In this document: in pieces, positions 26,967-36,822 of the stretch | Layout of the letters: each line of letters opens with the position of its first letter | Position numbering within the stretch: the first letter of the stretch is position 1 | Source of the DNA: Streptomyces sp. NBC_01497 | GTDB lineage: Bacteria; Actinomycetota; Actinomycetes; Streptomycetales; Streptomycetaceae | Reading direction: 5' to 3' | DNA: 64,000 nt | NCBI RefSeq assembly: GCF_036250695.1 | Contig: NZ_CP109427.1 | Span: 5,642,001 to 5,706,000 of the forward strand | Made by a program: the position numbers and the translations under genes | The notes under the pieces: model-generated | Told to the model about the DNA's origin: nothing | Seen by the model: the letters and a program-made list of their open reading frames with translations, nothing else | Database searches by the model: none

Positions 26967-27992
26967 GTGAGGGACACAAAGGAGAGCCGGCTGCTCCTGG
27001 TGCTGCTGATTGTCGTCGCGTTCGCCCTGATCACCGTCGACATCCGCGGGGGCGAGAACTCACCGGTGGACGGGGCGCGCCACGCGGCCGCCACCGCGTT
27101 CGGGCCCGTGGAGAACGGTGTGGCGGGCGCCGTCGACCCGGTGGGCAACGCCATAGCTGCGGTACGGGACTCGAACACCCGGCACAACCGCATCACCGAT
27201 CTGGAACAGCAGAACGCGCAGCTGAAGCGTGAGCTCGGCAGTGACGACCAGAACCGCAACAAGGCCCGCGAGCTGGACAAGATCCTCAAGGTGGCCGGCG
27301 CGGGACAGTACGGGGTGAAGGGCGCTCAGGTCGTCGCCATAGGAGCGGCGCAGGGCTTCTCCTGGACGGTGACCCTCGACATCGGCTCCCGTGACGGCAT
27401 CCAGCGCGACATGACCGTCCTCAACGGGGACGGCCTGGTCGGCAGGGTCACCACGGTCGGCCCGAGGACGTCCACGGTGCTGCTCGCCAACGACCCCGAC
27501 TTCACGGTCGGTACGCGGATGGAGCGCAGCGACGAGCTGGGCTTCGCGACGGGCCAGGGCGACCGGCCCATCTCCGTCCAGCTGTTGAACGCCAAGGCCA
27601 AGGTCAAGGTGGGCGACCGGCTGGTCACCTTCGGATCCAGCAAGGACAAGCCGTTCGTGCCGGGCGTGCCGGTCGGCCGGGTCGTACGCGTCGATCCGTC
27701 GGGCGGCGACCTGACGCGGACGGTGTACGTGCAGCCGTTCGTGGGCTTCACGAAGCTCGACGTCGTCGGCGTCGTGGTGCAGGCCCCGCGCCAGAACCCG
27801 CGGGACACGGTCCTGCCGCCGAAGCCCAGGACCCGGCCCACGCCCACCGTCACGGTCACGGTCACCCCGTCCGGCACCACCGGGCAGGGCACCGGAACGG
27901 GCGCCGGGCAGGGCGACGGCCAGGGGACGGGCGACGGCGGCGACACCGTGCCCGACCCGAACGCGAACGCGAACGCCGACAACCAGGAATAG
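26967..27992 (+). CDS. mreC: Rod-shape protein MreC
   Basis: 341 aa bitopic protein. A short cytoplasmic tail, one transmembrane helix (LLLVLLIVVAFALITVDI), a coiled coil (about 75-110, NRITDLEQQNAQLKREL) and a double beta-barrel periplasmic-side domain (about 115-275). The Thr/Gly/Gln-rich C-terminal tail of about 65 residues is disordered. It scaffolds PBP2 and RodA outside the membrane. GTG start. Confidence 0.95.
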   Translation: MRDTKESRLLLVLLIVVAFALITVDIRGGENSPVDGARHAAATAFGPVENGVAGAVDPVGNAIAAVRDSNTRHNRITDLEQQNAQLKRELGSDDQNRNKARELDKILKVAGAGQYGVKGAQVVAIGAAQGFSWTVTLDIGSRDGIQRDMTVLNGDGLVGRVTTVGPRTSTVLLANDPDFTVGTRMERSDELGFATGQGDRPISVQLLNAKAKVKVGDRLVTFGSSKDKPFVPGVPVGRVVRVDPSGGDLTRTVYVQPFVGFTKLDVVGVVVQAPRQNPRDTVLPPKPRTRPTPTVTVTVTPSGTTGQGTGTGAGQGDGQGTGDGGDTVPDPNANANADNQE

Positions 27993-28001
27993 AGCTGCTC
28001 C

Positions 28002-28682
28002 ATGCGCATCAACCGGATTCTGCTCTCGGCCGCGCTCGTCGTGGTCGCCCTGGTCCTCCAGGTATCCGTCCTCGCGAGACTCCACCTGCCCGGCGCCGTG
28101 CCCGACCTGATGCTGCTGGTCGTGCTCGCCCTGGCCTTCGTGTACGGGCATGTCGGCGGCGCCCTCATCGGGTTCGGCGCGGGGCTGCTGACGGACCTCG
28201 CGCCGCCCGCCGACCACGCGGCCGGGCGGTACGCGCTGGTGCTGTGCGTGGTCGGCTACCTGGCGGGCCTCGTCCGCCCGGAGAAGGGCCAGATCAGATC
28301 GGCCCTCGCGCCGATGCTGGCCGTGGTCTGCGCGGCCCTCGGCTCGACGCTGCTGTACGCGGGTGTCGGTGCGCTCGTCGGGGACACGGCCGCCCGCCAT
28401 GTCGGCCTCGGGGGGCTGCTGTTCACCTCCGCCGTGTACGACCTGCTGCTGGCGCCGTTCACGGTGCCGTGGATCATGGCACTGGCCAGGAAGGCCGAGA
28501 ACGATCCGATGGCGGAGTCGCAGAAGGGCTCGGGTCTCGGCGTGGGCGCCGACGTCGCCGCGGGCTGGATCGGATCCGGCACCGGGCTGAAGATCGGCGG
28601 CCAGCGCGGGGGACTGCGCGTCAGAGCCGCCCGTAACCGCGCGGCCAAGGCGGGGCGCATCAAGGGGGTCAAGCGACTGTGA
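28002..28682 (+). CDS. mreD: Rod-shape protein MreD
   Basis: 226 aa integral membrane protein with five or so helices (ILLSAALVVVALVLQVSVLA at the start; the LHLPGAVPDLMLLVVLALAFVYG pattern is typical). The C-terminal 60 residues are cytoplasmic and strongly basic (RAARNRAAKAGRIKGVKRL). It stops 4 bp inside the mrdA start (GTGA), indicating translational coupling. Confidence 0.95.
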   Translation: MRINRILLSAALVVVALVLQVSVLARLHLPGAVPDLMLLVVLALAFVYGHVGGALIGFGAGLLTDLAPPADHAAGRYALVLCVVGYLAGLVRPEKGQIRSALAPMLAVVCAALGSTLLYAGVGALVGDTAARHVGLGGLLFTSAVYDLLLAPFTVPWIMALARKAENDPMAESQKGSGLGVGADVAAGWIGSGTGLKIGGQRGGLRVRAARNRAAKAGRIKGVKRL

Positions 28683-30946
28683 GCAACATTCCCGAGACCG
28701 GGCGGACTCCCCGGGTGAAGGTCCGGGTGATCGTCATCCAGGTCCTCGTCTTCTCGCTCCTGCTCACGCTGGGCGGGCGGCTCTGGTACCTCCAGATCCG
28801 CAACGGCCAGCAGTACACCCAGGAAGCCGACAACAACCACGTGCAGCAGGTCGTGCAGCCGGCGGTGCGCGGCTCCATCGTCGACGACCAGGGCGTCCCC
28901 CTCGCCGACAACGAGACCCGCCTCGTGGTCTCCGCCAGCCGCACCGAACTGCTGAAGCAGCCCGACGACGGGCGTGCCGTGCTCACCCGGCTGGCCACCG
29001 TCCTCGGCATCGACCCCACCGACGCGATCGACAAGGTGAAGCTGTGCGACGCGAAGACGCCGCAGCCCTGCTGGAACGGCTCCCCGTACCAGCCCATCCC
29101 GATCACCGACAAGGCCACCACCCAGCAGGCGCTGCAGATCATGGAGCAGCGTGAGGACTTCCCCGGCATCACCGCCGAACCCACCGCCGTACGCAGTTAC
29201 CCCGGCCCTGTCGGGGTGAACGCGGCGCAGGCCCTCGGCTACCTCGGTCCGGTGACGGACAAGGAGGTCGCGGCGTCGGAGAAGACCGACAACCCGCTGC
29301 TGCGGTCCGACAACGTCGGCCGGGCCGGCCTGGAGAGCGAGTACGACCAGCAGTTGCGCGGCAAGTCCGGTGTCACCCGCTACGAGGTCGACAACCTCGG
29401 CCGGGTCATCGGCAAGGCGGGCGCGACGCCCGCGCAGCCCGGCAGCAACCTCGTCACCAGCATCGACTCGCGGGTCCAGGCGCTCACCGAGAAGGAACTC
29501 GCGGAGGCGATGAAGGGTCTGCGCAAGCAGTACGACCCCGTCACCCACGAGAACTTCAAGGCCGACTCGGGCGCCGCCGTCGTCATGGACGTCCACACCG
29601 GCCGGGTCATCGCGATGGCCAGCAACCCCACGTACAACCCGAACGTGTGGACCGGCGGCATCTCATCCGCCGAGTACAACAACCTCACCGACAAGAAGTC
29701 GAACTACCCGCTGCTCAACCGCGCGACCCAGGGCGAGTCGGCGCCCGGCTCGACCTTCAAGGTCATCTCCACGAGCGCCGCCATCAACGCCGGATACGCT
29801 CCGGACGGCGGCTACCCGTGCACCTCCTCGATGACCGTCGGCGGCCGGGAGTTCAAGAACTTCGAGGGCGAGAACTACGGCGACATCAGCATCGCGAAGG
29901 CGCTGGAGGTCTCCTGCGACACCGTCTTCTACGACCTGGCCTACGACCAGTGGAAGAAGGACGGCGGGATCAACCCGAAGCACCCGAAGGACTGGTTCTT
30001 CAAGACGGCCCACGCGTTCGGCCTCGGCAAGAAGACCGGCATCGACCTGCCCAACGAGGTCTCAGGACGGGTGCCCGACCGGACGTGGAAGCAGAACTAC
30101 TGGGACGCCAACAAGGTCGCCTGGTGCAAGGACGGCAAGAAGGACGGCTCGTACGTCCAGCAGATCGAGTTCGAGAACTGCAAGGACGGCTACCAGGTCC
30201 GTCCCGGTGACTCGCTGAACTACGCGATCGGGCAGGGCGACACGCTGCTCACCCCGATCCAGGAAGCCGTCATGTACTCGGCGATCGCCAACGGCGGCAC
30301 GATGTACCAGCCGAGCATCGGCAAGGCGGTCGTCAGCGCCGACGGCAAGAAGGTCGCCCCGATCACGCCCAAGGTGACCGGGCACCTGCCGGACACCAAG
30401 AAGACGATCTCGTACATCAACGACGCGCTCGAAGGCGTGGTCACGAGCGGCACGGCGGCCTGGCAGTTCGGCGGCTGGCCGCAGGACAAGATCGCCCTGC
30501 ACGCCAAGACCGGTACGGCGGAGGTCGCCGGCAAGCAGAGCACCGGCTGGCTCGCCACGTACACCAAGGACTACGCGGTGATCATGACGATCTCGCAGGG
30601 CGGTACGGGTTCCGGCTCCGCCGGTCCCGCCGTCCGCAAGATCTACGAGGCGATGTACGGCATCGGGGCCGACGGCACGGTGAACCCGAAGGACGGCATC
30701 CTGCCGAAACCGGTGAGCGCGATGCCGAAGATCCAGTCGGACGGTTCGATCGACGCGCCGGTGCTCAAGCCGTACAAGGCGCCGAAGAAGAAGGAACCGG
30801 TCGACCCGAACGCCTCGGCCAGTCCGAACGCCACGGCGACCTCGAACGCCTCCGTGCCGCCGGCGCAGCCACCCGCCGACACCGGGGGCGGCGGCAACCA
30901 GCAGATCGCCGCGGGCCTGCCCGCGAGCATCGTGCGAAGGGACTGA
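28679..30946 (+). CDS. mrdA: Class B penicillin-binding protein 2 (transpeptidase)
   Basis: 755 aa. One N-terminal membrane helix (VIVIQVLVFSLLLTLGGRLWY), a PBP dimer/pedestal domain, then the transpeptidase with SxxK at Ser358-Lys361 (STFK), the second motif Ser412-Cys-Asp414 (SxD as in PBP2-type enzymes) and KTGT at 610-613. A Pro/Ala/Ser-rich tail follows. It crosslinks spore-wall peptidoglycan with RodA. In S. coelicolor this cluster is part of the spore-wall-synthesising complex. Confidence 0.95.
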   Translation: MSNIPETGRTPRVKVRVIVIQVLVFSLLLTLGGRLWYLQIRNGQQYTQEADNNHVQQVVQPAVRGSIVDDQGVPLADNETRLVVSASRTELLKQPDDGRAVLTRLATVLGIDPTDAIDKVKLCDAKTPQPCWNGSPYQPIPITDKATTQQALQIMEQREDFPGITAEPTAVRSYPGPVGVNAAQALGYLGPVTDKEVAASEKTDNPLLRSDNVGRAGLESEYDQQLRGKSGVTRYEVDNLGRVIGKAGATPAQPGSNLVTSIDSRVQALTEKELAEAMKGLRKQYDPVTHENFKADSGAAVVMDVHTGRVIAMASNPTYNPNVWTGGISSAEYNNLTDKKSNYPLLNRATQGESAPGSTFKVISTSAAINAGYAPDGGYPCTSSMTVGGREFKNFEGENYGDISIAKALEVSCDTVFYDLAYDQWKKDGGINPKHPKDWFFKTAHAFGLGKKTGIDLPNEVSGRVPDRTWKQNYWDANKVAWCKDGKKDGSYVQQIEFENCKDGYQVRPGDSLNYAIGQGDTLLTPIQEAVMYSAIANGGTMYQPSIGKAVVSADGKKVAPITPKVTGHLPDTKKTISYINDALEGVVTSGTAAWQFGGWPQDKIALHAKTGTAEVAGKQSTGWLATYTKDYAVIMTISQGGTGSGSAGPAVRKIYEAMYGIGADGTVNPKDGILPKPVSAMPKIQSDGSIDAPVLKPYKAPKKKEPVDPNASASPNATATSNASVPPAQPPADTGGGGNQQIAAGLPASIVRRD

Positions 30947-30949
30947 GCC

Positions 30950-32149
30950 ATGACCGGTACCAGTGGCTTCTCGGTCTCCGGGTACGGGCCCCAGCGCACC
31001 GGCTGGGCGCGGATGGCCGCACGCGACTCCGTCGTGCGCAAGCTCGACTGGCCGCTGCTGCTCTCCGCGATCGCGCTCTCCCTCATCGGCTCGATGCTGG
31101 TGTACTCGGCGACCCGCAACCGCACGGCGCTCAACGGTGGCGACCAGTACTACTTCCTTGCCCGCCACCTGATGAACACCGGCATCGGCCTCGGGCTGAT
31201 GATCGGGGTCATGTGGCTCGGCCACCGCACGCTGCGTGGGGCGGTGCCGATCCTCTACGGCCTGTCGATCCTGCTGATGCTGGCCGTCCTCACCCCGCTC
31301 GGCTCGACGATCAACGGCGCGCACTCGTGGATCGTGATCGGCGGCGGCTTCTCGGTCCAGCCGTCGGAGTTCGCCAAGATCACCATCCTGCTCGGGATGG
31401 CGATGATCCTCGCCTCCCGTGTCGACGCGGGTGACACCGAGCACCCGGACCACCGCACCGTCGCCAAGGCGCTCGGTCTGGCCCTGGTGCCGATGGCCGT
31501 CGTCATGCTGATGCCCGACCTCGGCTCCGTGATGGTCATGGCGGTGATCGTGCTGGGCTGCCTGCTGGCGTCCGGCGCGCCGAAGCGGTGGATCCTCGGC
31601 CTGATCGGCGCGGGCGTCGTGGGCGCGGTGGCGATCACCGCGCTCGGCATCCTCGACCAGTACCAGATCAACCGGTTCGCGGCCTTCGCGAACCCGGACC
31701 TGGACCCGGCGGGTGTCGGCTACAACACCAACCAGGCGCGGATCGCGATCGGCTCGGGCGGGCTGCTGGGCAAGGGCCTCTTCCACGGCTCGCAGACCAC
31801 CGGGCAGTTCGTGCCCGAGCAGCAGACCGACTTCGTCTTCACGGTCGCGGGCGAGGAGCTCGGTTTCGTCGGGGCGGGCCTGATACTGCTGCTGCTCGGC
31901 GTCATCCTGTGGCGCGCCTGCCGCATCGCCCGGGAGACCAGCGAGCTGTACGGCACGGTCGTCGCGGCGGGCATCATCGCATGGTTCGCCTTCCAGGCGT
32001 TCGAGAACGTCGGCATGACGCTGGGCATCATGCCGGTGGCCGGTCTGCCGCTGCCGTTCGTCTCGTACGGCGGCAGTTCGATGTTCGCCGTGTGGATCGG
32101 CGTGGGGTTGCTGCAGTCCATCCGGGTGCATCGGCCGATAAGGGCCTGA
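30950..32149 (+). CDS. rodA: RodA/FtsW-type SEDS glycosyltransferase (Sfr)
   Basis: 399 aa with about ten membrane helices. SEDS signatures: NGAHSWIVIGGGFSVQPSEF, LMPDLGSVMVM, and GLPLPFVSYGGSSM near the end. It polymerises lipid II into glycan strands for its partner PBP2. ATG 30950 lies 3 bp after the mrdA stop. Last gene of the mre operon, followed by a terminator. Confidence 0.95.
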   Translation: MTGTSGFSVSGYGPQRTGWARMAARDSVVRKLDWPLLLSAIALSLIGSMLVYSATRNRTALNGGDQYYFLARHLMNTGIGLGLMIGVMWLGHRTLRGAVPILYGLSILLMLAVLTPLGSTINGAHSWIVIGGGFSVQPSEFAKITILLGMAMILASRVDAGDTEHPDHRTVAKALGLALVPMAVVMLMPDLGSVMVMAVIVLGCLLASGAPKRWILGLIGAGVVGAVAITALGILDQYQINRFAAFANPDLDPAGVGYNTNQARIAIGSGGLLGKGLFHGSQTTGQFVPEQQTDFVFTVAGEELGFVGAGLILLLLGVILWRACRIARETSELYGTVVAAGIIAWFAFQAFENVGMTLGIMPVAGLPLPFVSYGGSSMFAVWIGVGLLQSIRVHRPIRA

Positions 32150-32219
32150 CGCCGGGAGCGGCACCGCGGGACGGCCCGCGTCAGGGGCCGGCCGTGCAGG
32201 AGACTCGGTCCGGCCGATG

Positions 32220-32254
32220 GGGCCGCCCCGGCGCAGTGCGCTTAGGGGCGGCCC
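32220..32254 (+). terminator. mre operon terminator
   Basis: Perfect 10-bp GC stem (32220-32229 and 32245-32254) between rodA and the CYTH gene. Confidence 0.6.
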
Positions 32255-32274
32255 TTCTCGGTTACACGCCCTGT

Positions 32275-33822
32275 ATGGCGGACACCACGCGCGAAGTCGA
32301 ACACAAGTACGTATTTCCCGGCGAGGCCCAGGGAGACGGCCCACCCGCGCTGCCCGATCTGACGGGCGTCGCGGGAGTCACCGCCGTACGCGCCGAGGGC
32401 ATCACGGAACTCGACGCCGTGTATCACGACACCTCCGACCTGCGGCTCGCCGCCGGCCACGTCACCCTGCGCCGCAGGGAAGGCGGCCACGACGAGGGCT
32501 GGCACCTGAAATTCCCGGTGGGCCCCGGCGTACGCGACGAACTGCGCGCCCCGCTCTCCGACCACCTGCCCGACGATCTCGCCCGGCTGGTGCGCTCCAG
32601 GACGCGGGGCGCGGACGTCGCCCCCGTCGTCCGCCTGCGCACCTCCCGCGCGATCACCCGGCTGCTCGGCAAGGGCGGCGCGCCGCTGGTCGAGATGGCG
32701 GTCGACGCGGTACGGGCCGAACGCCTCGGCGCGGGCGCCGGCGCGGGCCCCGCCGTCTCCACCTGGACCGAGGTGGAGGCGGAACTCGAACCCGGCGCGG
32801 ACCCCGCCGTCCTCGACAAGGTCGACAGGAAGCTCCGCAAGGCCGGCCTCGCGCCCGCCCCCTCCGCGTCCAAGCTCGCCCGGGCGCTCGCCGAGACCGG
32901 CCCGCCGGCGCCCGAGGCCCGGCAGGAACGCGGACCGTCGACGGCCGGCGACCACCTCCTCGCGTACCTGCGCGAACAGGCCGAGGCGATCGCCGCGCTC
33001 GATCCCGCCGTCCGCCGCGACCTGCCCGACTCCGTCCACCAGCTCCGCGTCGCCGTGCGCCGCCTGCGGTCCGCGCTGCGCAGCTACGGCCGCATCCTCG
33101 ACCGCGCCGTCACCGACCCGCTCGGCGGCGAACTGCGCTGGCTCGGCGCCGAACTCGGCGTCGACCGCGACAACGAGGTGCTCGCGGCCCACCTGCGCGC
33201 CCGCGTCGACGCGGTCCCCGCGCCCCTGCTGCTCGGCCCGGTGGAAGCACGACTGCGGCGGTGGACGGCGGCGAGCGGCAGCCGCTCCCGCGAACTCACC
33301 CTCGCCACCCTCGACAGCGACCGCTACCTCGCCCTCCTCGACTCCCTGGCCGCGCTGCTCGCCGATCCGCCGCTGCGGGGGGCCGCGGGCGCCACCCCGC
33401 GCACCGCCCTGCCGAAGGCCGTGCTGAAGGAGTACGGCAAGCTGGCGCGCCGCGTCGCGTACGCGCTGGACCTCCCGGCCGGTAAGGAGCGGGACCTCGC
33501 CCTGCACAGCGCCCGCAAGGCCGCCAAACGCGTCCGGTACGCGGCGGAGGCGGCCGCGCCTGGCGCGGGGAGGCCGGCGAAGGTGTTCGCCCGCCGGATG
33601 AAGAAGGTGCAGCAGCTCCTCGGCGAGCACCAGGACGGGGTCGTCGCGCGTGAGGCCGTCCGCGACCTGGCGATCCAGGCGCACGCCGGCGGCGAGACCG
33701 CCTTCACCTGGGGCCTGCTCTACGCGGGCGAGGACGAACGGGCCCGGGCCGCGGAGCGCGCACTGCCCCGGGTATGGGCCAAGGCGTCGAGGCCCGCGGC
33801 CCGCGCCGCTCTCAAGCGCTGA
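32275..33822 (+). CDS. CYTH and CHAD domain protein
   Basis: 515 aa from ATG 32275. The N-terminal CYTH domain (about 1-205) starts with the triphosphate-tunnel motif E7-V-E9-H-K11 and has further alternating charged strands (LRRREGGHDEGWHLKFPVG). A CHAD helical domain (about 225-510) is rich in conserved His and Arg (SVHQLRVAVRRLRSALRSYG; KKVQQLLGEHQDGVVAREAV). CYTH enzymes hydrolyse triphosphate or inorganic polyphosphate-like substrates, and CHAD domains bind polyphosphate, so a role in polyphosphate metabolism is likely. Monocistronic. Confidence 0.92.
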   Translation: MADTTREVEHKYVFPGEAQGDGPPALPDLTGVAGVTAVRAEGITELDAVYHDTSDLRLAAGHVTLRRREGGHDEGWHLKFPVGPGVRDELRAPLSDHLPDDLARLVRSRTRGADVAPVVRLRTSRAITRLLGKGGAPLVEMAVDAVRAERLGAGAGAGPAVSTWTEVEAELEPGADPAVLDKVDRKLRKAGLAPAPSASKLARALAETGPPAPEARQERGPSTAGDHLLAYLREQAEAIAALDPAVRRDLPDSVHQLRVAVRRLRSALRSYGRILDRAVTDPLGGELRWLGAELGVDRDNEVLAAHLRARVDAVPAPLLLGPVEARLRRWTAASGSRSRELTLATLDSDRYLALLDSLAALLADPPLRGAAGATPRTALPKAVLKEYGKLARRVAYALDLPAGKERDLALHSARKAAKRVRYAAEAAAPGAGRPAKVFARRMKKVQQLLGEHQDGVVAREAVRDLAIQAHAGGETAFTWGLLYAGEDERARAAERALPRVWAKASRPAARAALKR

Positions 33823-33997
33823 GCGGCGGCCCGCCCGGCGGCGCGGCCCCGGGCCCCGGCGGACGGCGGCCGGGGGCGCACGCGGCGCGGGGTACGCTGA
33901 CTAATCGCCCCGGCGCCCTGGTGCGTCCCGCATCCCGCGCGCGGGGGCGAGCCGCCCGCTCGGGCGTACCACACAGCCGGCCCACGAAAGATCCGCG

Positions 33998-35935
33998 ATG
34001 CCTGCCGATTCGGTCTTCCCGCAGCTCGAAGCTCTGCTCCCGCATGTACAGAAGCCGATCCAGTACGTGGGCGGCGAGCTGAACTCCACGGTCAAGCCGT
34101 GGGAGGAGTGCGACGTGCACTGGGCGCTGATGTACCCCGACGCCTACGAGGTCGGCCTGCCCAACCAGGGCGTCATGATCCTCTACGAGGTGCTCAACGA
34201 GCGCGAGGGCGTCCTCGCGGAGCGCACGTACAGCGTCTGGCCGGACCTGGAGGAGCTGATGCGCGAGCACGGCGTCCCGCAGTTCACGGTCGACAGCCAC
34301 CGGCCCGTCTCCGCCTTCGACGTCTTCGGTCTCAGCTTCTCCACCGAGCTGGGCTACACGAACATGCTGACGGCCCTGGACCTCGCGGGCATCCCGCTGC
34401 AGGCCAAGGACCGCACCGAGGACCACCCCGTCGTGCTCGCGGGCGGCCACGCCGCGTTCAACCCGGAGCCGGTCGCGGAGTTCGTGGACGCGGTCGTGAT
34501 CGGCGACGGCGAGCAGGCCGTCCTGACGATCACCGACATCATCCGCGACTGGAAGGCCGAGGGCCGTCCCGGCGGCCGCGAGGAACTGCTGCTGCGCCTC
34601 GCGAAGACCGGCGGCGTGTACGTGCCGGGCTTCTACGACGTCGAATACCTGCCGGACGGCCGAATCGCCCGCGTGGTGCCGAACAGGTCCGGCGTGCCGT
34701 GGCGCGTGTCCAAGCACACCGTCATGGACCTCGACGAGTGGCCCTACCCGAAGCAGCCGCTGGTGCCGCTCGCCGAGACGGTGCACGAGCGGATGTCCGT
34801 GGAGATCTTCCGGGGCTGCACGCGCGGCTGCCGGTTCTGCCAGGCCGGCATGATCACCCGCCCGGTGCGCGAGCGCTCCATCACCGGCATCGGCGAGATG
34901 GTCGACAAGGGCCTGAAGGCGACCGGCTTCGAGGAGGTCGGCCTGCTGTCGCTGTCGTCCGCGGACCACAGCGAGATCGGCGACATCGCCCGGGGGCTCG
35001 CGGACCGGTACGAGGAGGACAAGGTCGGCCTCTCCCTGCCGTCCACCCGGGTCGACGCGTTCAACATCGACCTGGCCAACGAGCTGACGCGCAACGGCCG
35101 CCGCTCGGGCCTGACCTTCGCGCCCGAGGGCGGCAGCGAGCGCATCCGCAAGGTCATCAACAAGATGGTCTCCGAGGACGACCTGATCCGTACGGTCGCC
35201 GCCGCGTACGGCAACGGCTGGCGCCAGGTGAAGCTGTACTTCATGTGCGGCCTGCCGACCGAGACCGACGACGACGTGCTCCAGATCGCCGACATGGCGA
35301 TGAACGTCATCCAGAAGGGCCGCGAGGTCTCCGGCTCGGGCGACATCCGCTGCACGGTCTCGATCGGCGGCTTCGTACCCAAGCCGCACACGCCCTTCCA
35401 GTGGGCGCCGCAGCTGTCCGCCGAGGACACGGACTCCCGCCTGAAGAAGCTGCGGGACCGGATCCGCGGCGACAAGAAGTACGGCCGCTCCATCGGCTTC
35501 CGCTACCACGACGGCAAGCCCGGCATCGTCGAGGGCCTGCTGTCCCGCGGTGACCGCCGCGTGGGCGCCGTGATCCGCGCCGTGTACGAGGACGGCGGCC
35601 GCTTCGACGGCTGGCGCGAGCACTTCTCGTACGACCGCTGGATGGACGCCGCCGCCAGGACCCTCCCGGAGCAGGGCGTCGATGTCGCCTGGTACACGAC
35701 CCGTGAGCGCTCCTATGAAGAGGTCCTGCCCTGGGACCACCTGGACTCGGGTCTGGACAAGGACTGGCTCTGGGAGGACTGGCAGGACTCCCTGGACGAG
35801 ACCGAGGTCGAGGACTGCCGGTGGACCCCGTGCTTTGACTGTGGCGTCTGCCCGCAGCTCGACCTCGACATCCAGGTCGGCCCGACGGGCAAGAAGCTGC
35901 TGCCGCTGACCGTGGTGGGCGGCGCGGGCAACTGA
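33998..35935 (+). CDS. B12-binding-like radical SAM protein (TIGR03960)
   Basis: 645 aa. An N-terminal B12-binding-like region (about 40-230) precedes the radical SAM cluster Cys274-xxx-Cys278-xx-Cys281 in FRGCTRGCRFCQAGM. The C-terminal part has a Cys-rich CRWTPCFDCGVCPQLD segment that may hold a second iron-sulfur cluster. This family is nearly always followed by TIGR03936, whose protein is thought to act with it, possibly in tRNA or RNA modification near rne. The substrate is unknown. Terminator at 35941. Confidence 0.93.
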   Translation: MPADSVFPQLEALLPHVQKPIQYVGGELNSTVKPWEECDVHWALMYPDAYEVGLPNQGVMILYEVLNEREGVLAERTYSVWPDLEELMREHGVPQFTVDSHRPVSAFDVFGLSFSTELGYTNMLTALDLAGIPLQAKDRTEDHPVVLAGGHAAFNPEPVAEFVDAVVIGDGEQAVLTITDIIRDWKAEGRPGGREELLLRLAKTGGVYVPGFYDVEYLPDGRIARVVPNRSGVPWRVSKHTVMDLDEWPYPKQPLVPLAETVHERMSVEIFRGCTRGCRFCQAGMITRPVRERSITGIGEMVDKGLKATGFEEVGLLSLSSADHSEIGDIARGLADRYEEDKVGLSLPSTRVDAFNIDLANELTRNGRRSGLTFAPEGGSERIRKVINKMVSEDDLIRTVAAAYGNGWRQVKLYFMCGLPTETDDDVLQIADMAMNVIQKGREVSGSGDIRCTVSIGGFVPKPHTPFQWAPQLSAEDTDSRLKKLRDRIRGDKKYGRSIGFRYHDGKPGIVEGLLSRGDRRVGAVIRAVYEDGGRFDGWREHFSYDRWMDAAARTLPEQGVDVAWYTTRERSYEEVLPWDHLDSGLDKDWLWEDWQDSLDETEVEDCRWTPCFDCGVCPQLDLDIQVGPTGKKLLPLTVVGGAGN

Positions 35936-35940
35936 CCTCC

Positions 35941-35970
35941 CGGCTCCGGGGCACGCGTGTCCCGGAGCCG
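35941..35970 (+). terminator. Terminator after the radical SAM gene
   Basis: Perfect 10-bp arms 35941-35950 and 35961-35970, extended by an inner CACG/CGTG pairing. Confidence 0.7.
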
Positions 35971-36136
35971 TGTGCGGTGCTCTCCCGTATGAGCGAATCA
36001 GGCGGCTCTGTGGTCACAGCGGGCCACCGGGTCGCGTGAACGAGCCGACGAACCGTGCGCTCTGCGTAGTCGGTGCCTTACGTTCGGTGTCCACGGTCGT
36101 GGTGAACACGGCCCCACAGGCACGGAGTTGCCCCGA

Positions 36137-36583
36137 ATGCGACGTAAGACCCGCAAGCTCGGCACCCTGGCGGTCGCCGCACTGCTGTCCCTCGCCGCGG
36201 CATCCACCGCACGGGCGGCAGACACCAGAGCTCCTTTCGACGGCGCCGCGTACTTCAACCTGAGGGACACCACCGGCTCCGACTTCGTCGTCAAGCTCAC
36301 CGATCCCGCCAGGATCCGGGAAGCACGCGAGATCGTCGACAAGGGCGAGCGCAAATACCTCATCGGCCGCATCGTCAAGCAGCGGGCCGACTACAACCGC
36401 CGCTGGGACTTCCACTACAACCCGGACACCGTCAGCTTCGCCGACCAGGTCATCGAGGTGTGCGACGCGACGATCCCCTACGTCGAGGACCACCTCGACG
36501 AGGCCGGCGGGCCCTTCCTGCCCGGCCTGTACTGGTGCCCCTGGAGCGGCCGCCTCACGAGGGAACTCCCCGCCGCCCCCTGA
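36137..36583 (+). CDS. Secreted BP74-like (calmodulin-binding annotated) protein
   Basis: 148 aa from ATG 36137, with CACGGAG upstream. Signal peptide: basic MRRKTRKLG, hydrophobic core TLAVAALLSLAAAS and cleavage near ARA/A. The mature domain has YFNLRDTTGSDFVVKLTDPA, then GRIVKQRADYNRRWDFHYNP, then VCDATIPYVEDHLDEAGG and WCPWSGRL. This is the pattern of the secreted Streptomyces BP74 N-terminal family (often labelled calmodulin-binding). Two Cys could form a disulfide. Function unknown. It lies between two genes that are normally neighbours. Confidence 0.8.
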   Translation: MRRKTRKLGTLAVAALLSLAAASTARAADTRAPFDGAAYFNLRDTTGSDFVVKLTDPARIREAREIVDKGERKYLIGRIVKQRADYNRRWDFHYNPDTVSFADQVIEVCDATIPYVEDHLDEAGGPFLPGLYWCPWSGRLTRELPAAP

Positions 36584-36822
36584 CCCGCCACCTCCCCGGC
36601 CCCCGGCCGTCACCGCTCCCTGACCCGCCGCCGCCCGGGCCCCGGCCTCCACGGCTCTTGACCCGCCGCTCCCATGGCTCCGGCCCCGGTCGCCCCCTCA
36701 CCCCCCGGGCGGCCGGGGCCGGTTCGGTCAACGGCGCTCCGGTGCGGCGCGGCGCGAAGGGCATGCGGCCGTGCGGGGGAAAATGGCCGGTGGGACGGTT
36801 TCCGGCACGGCAGAATGGGGCG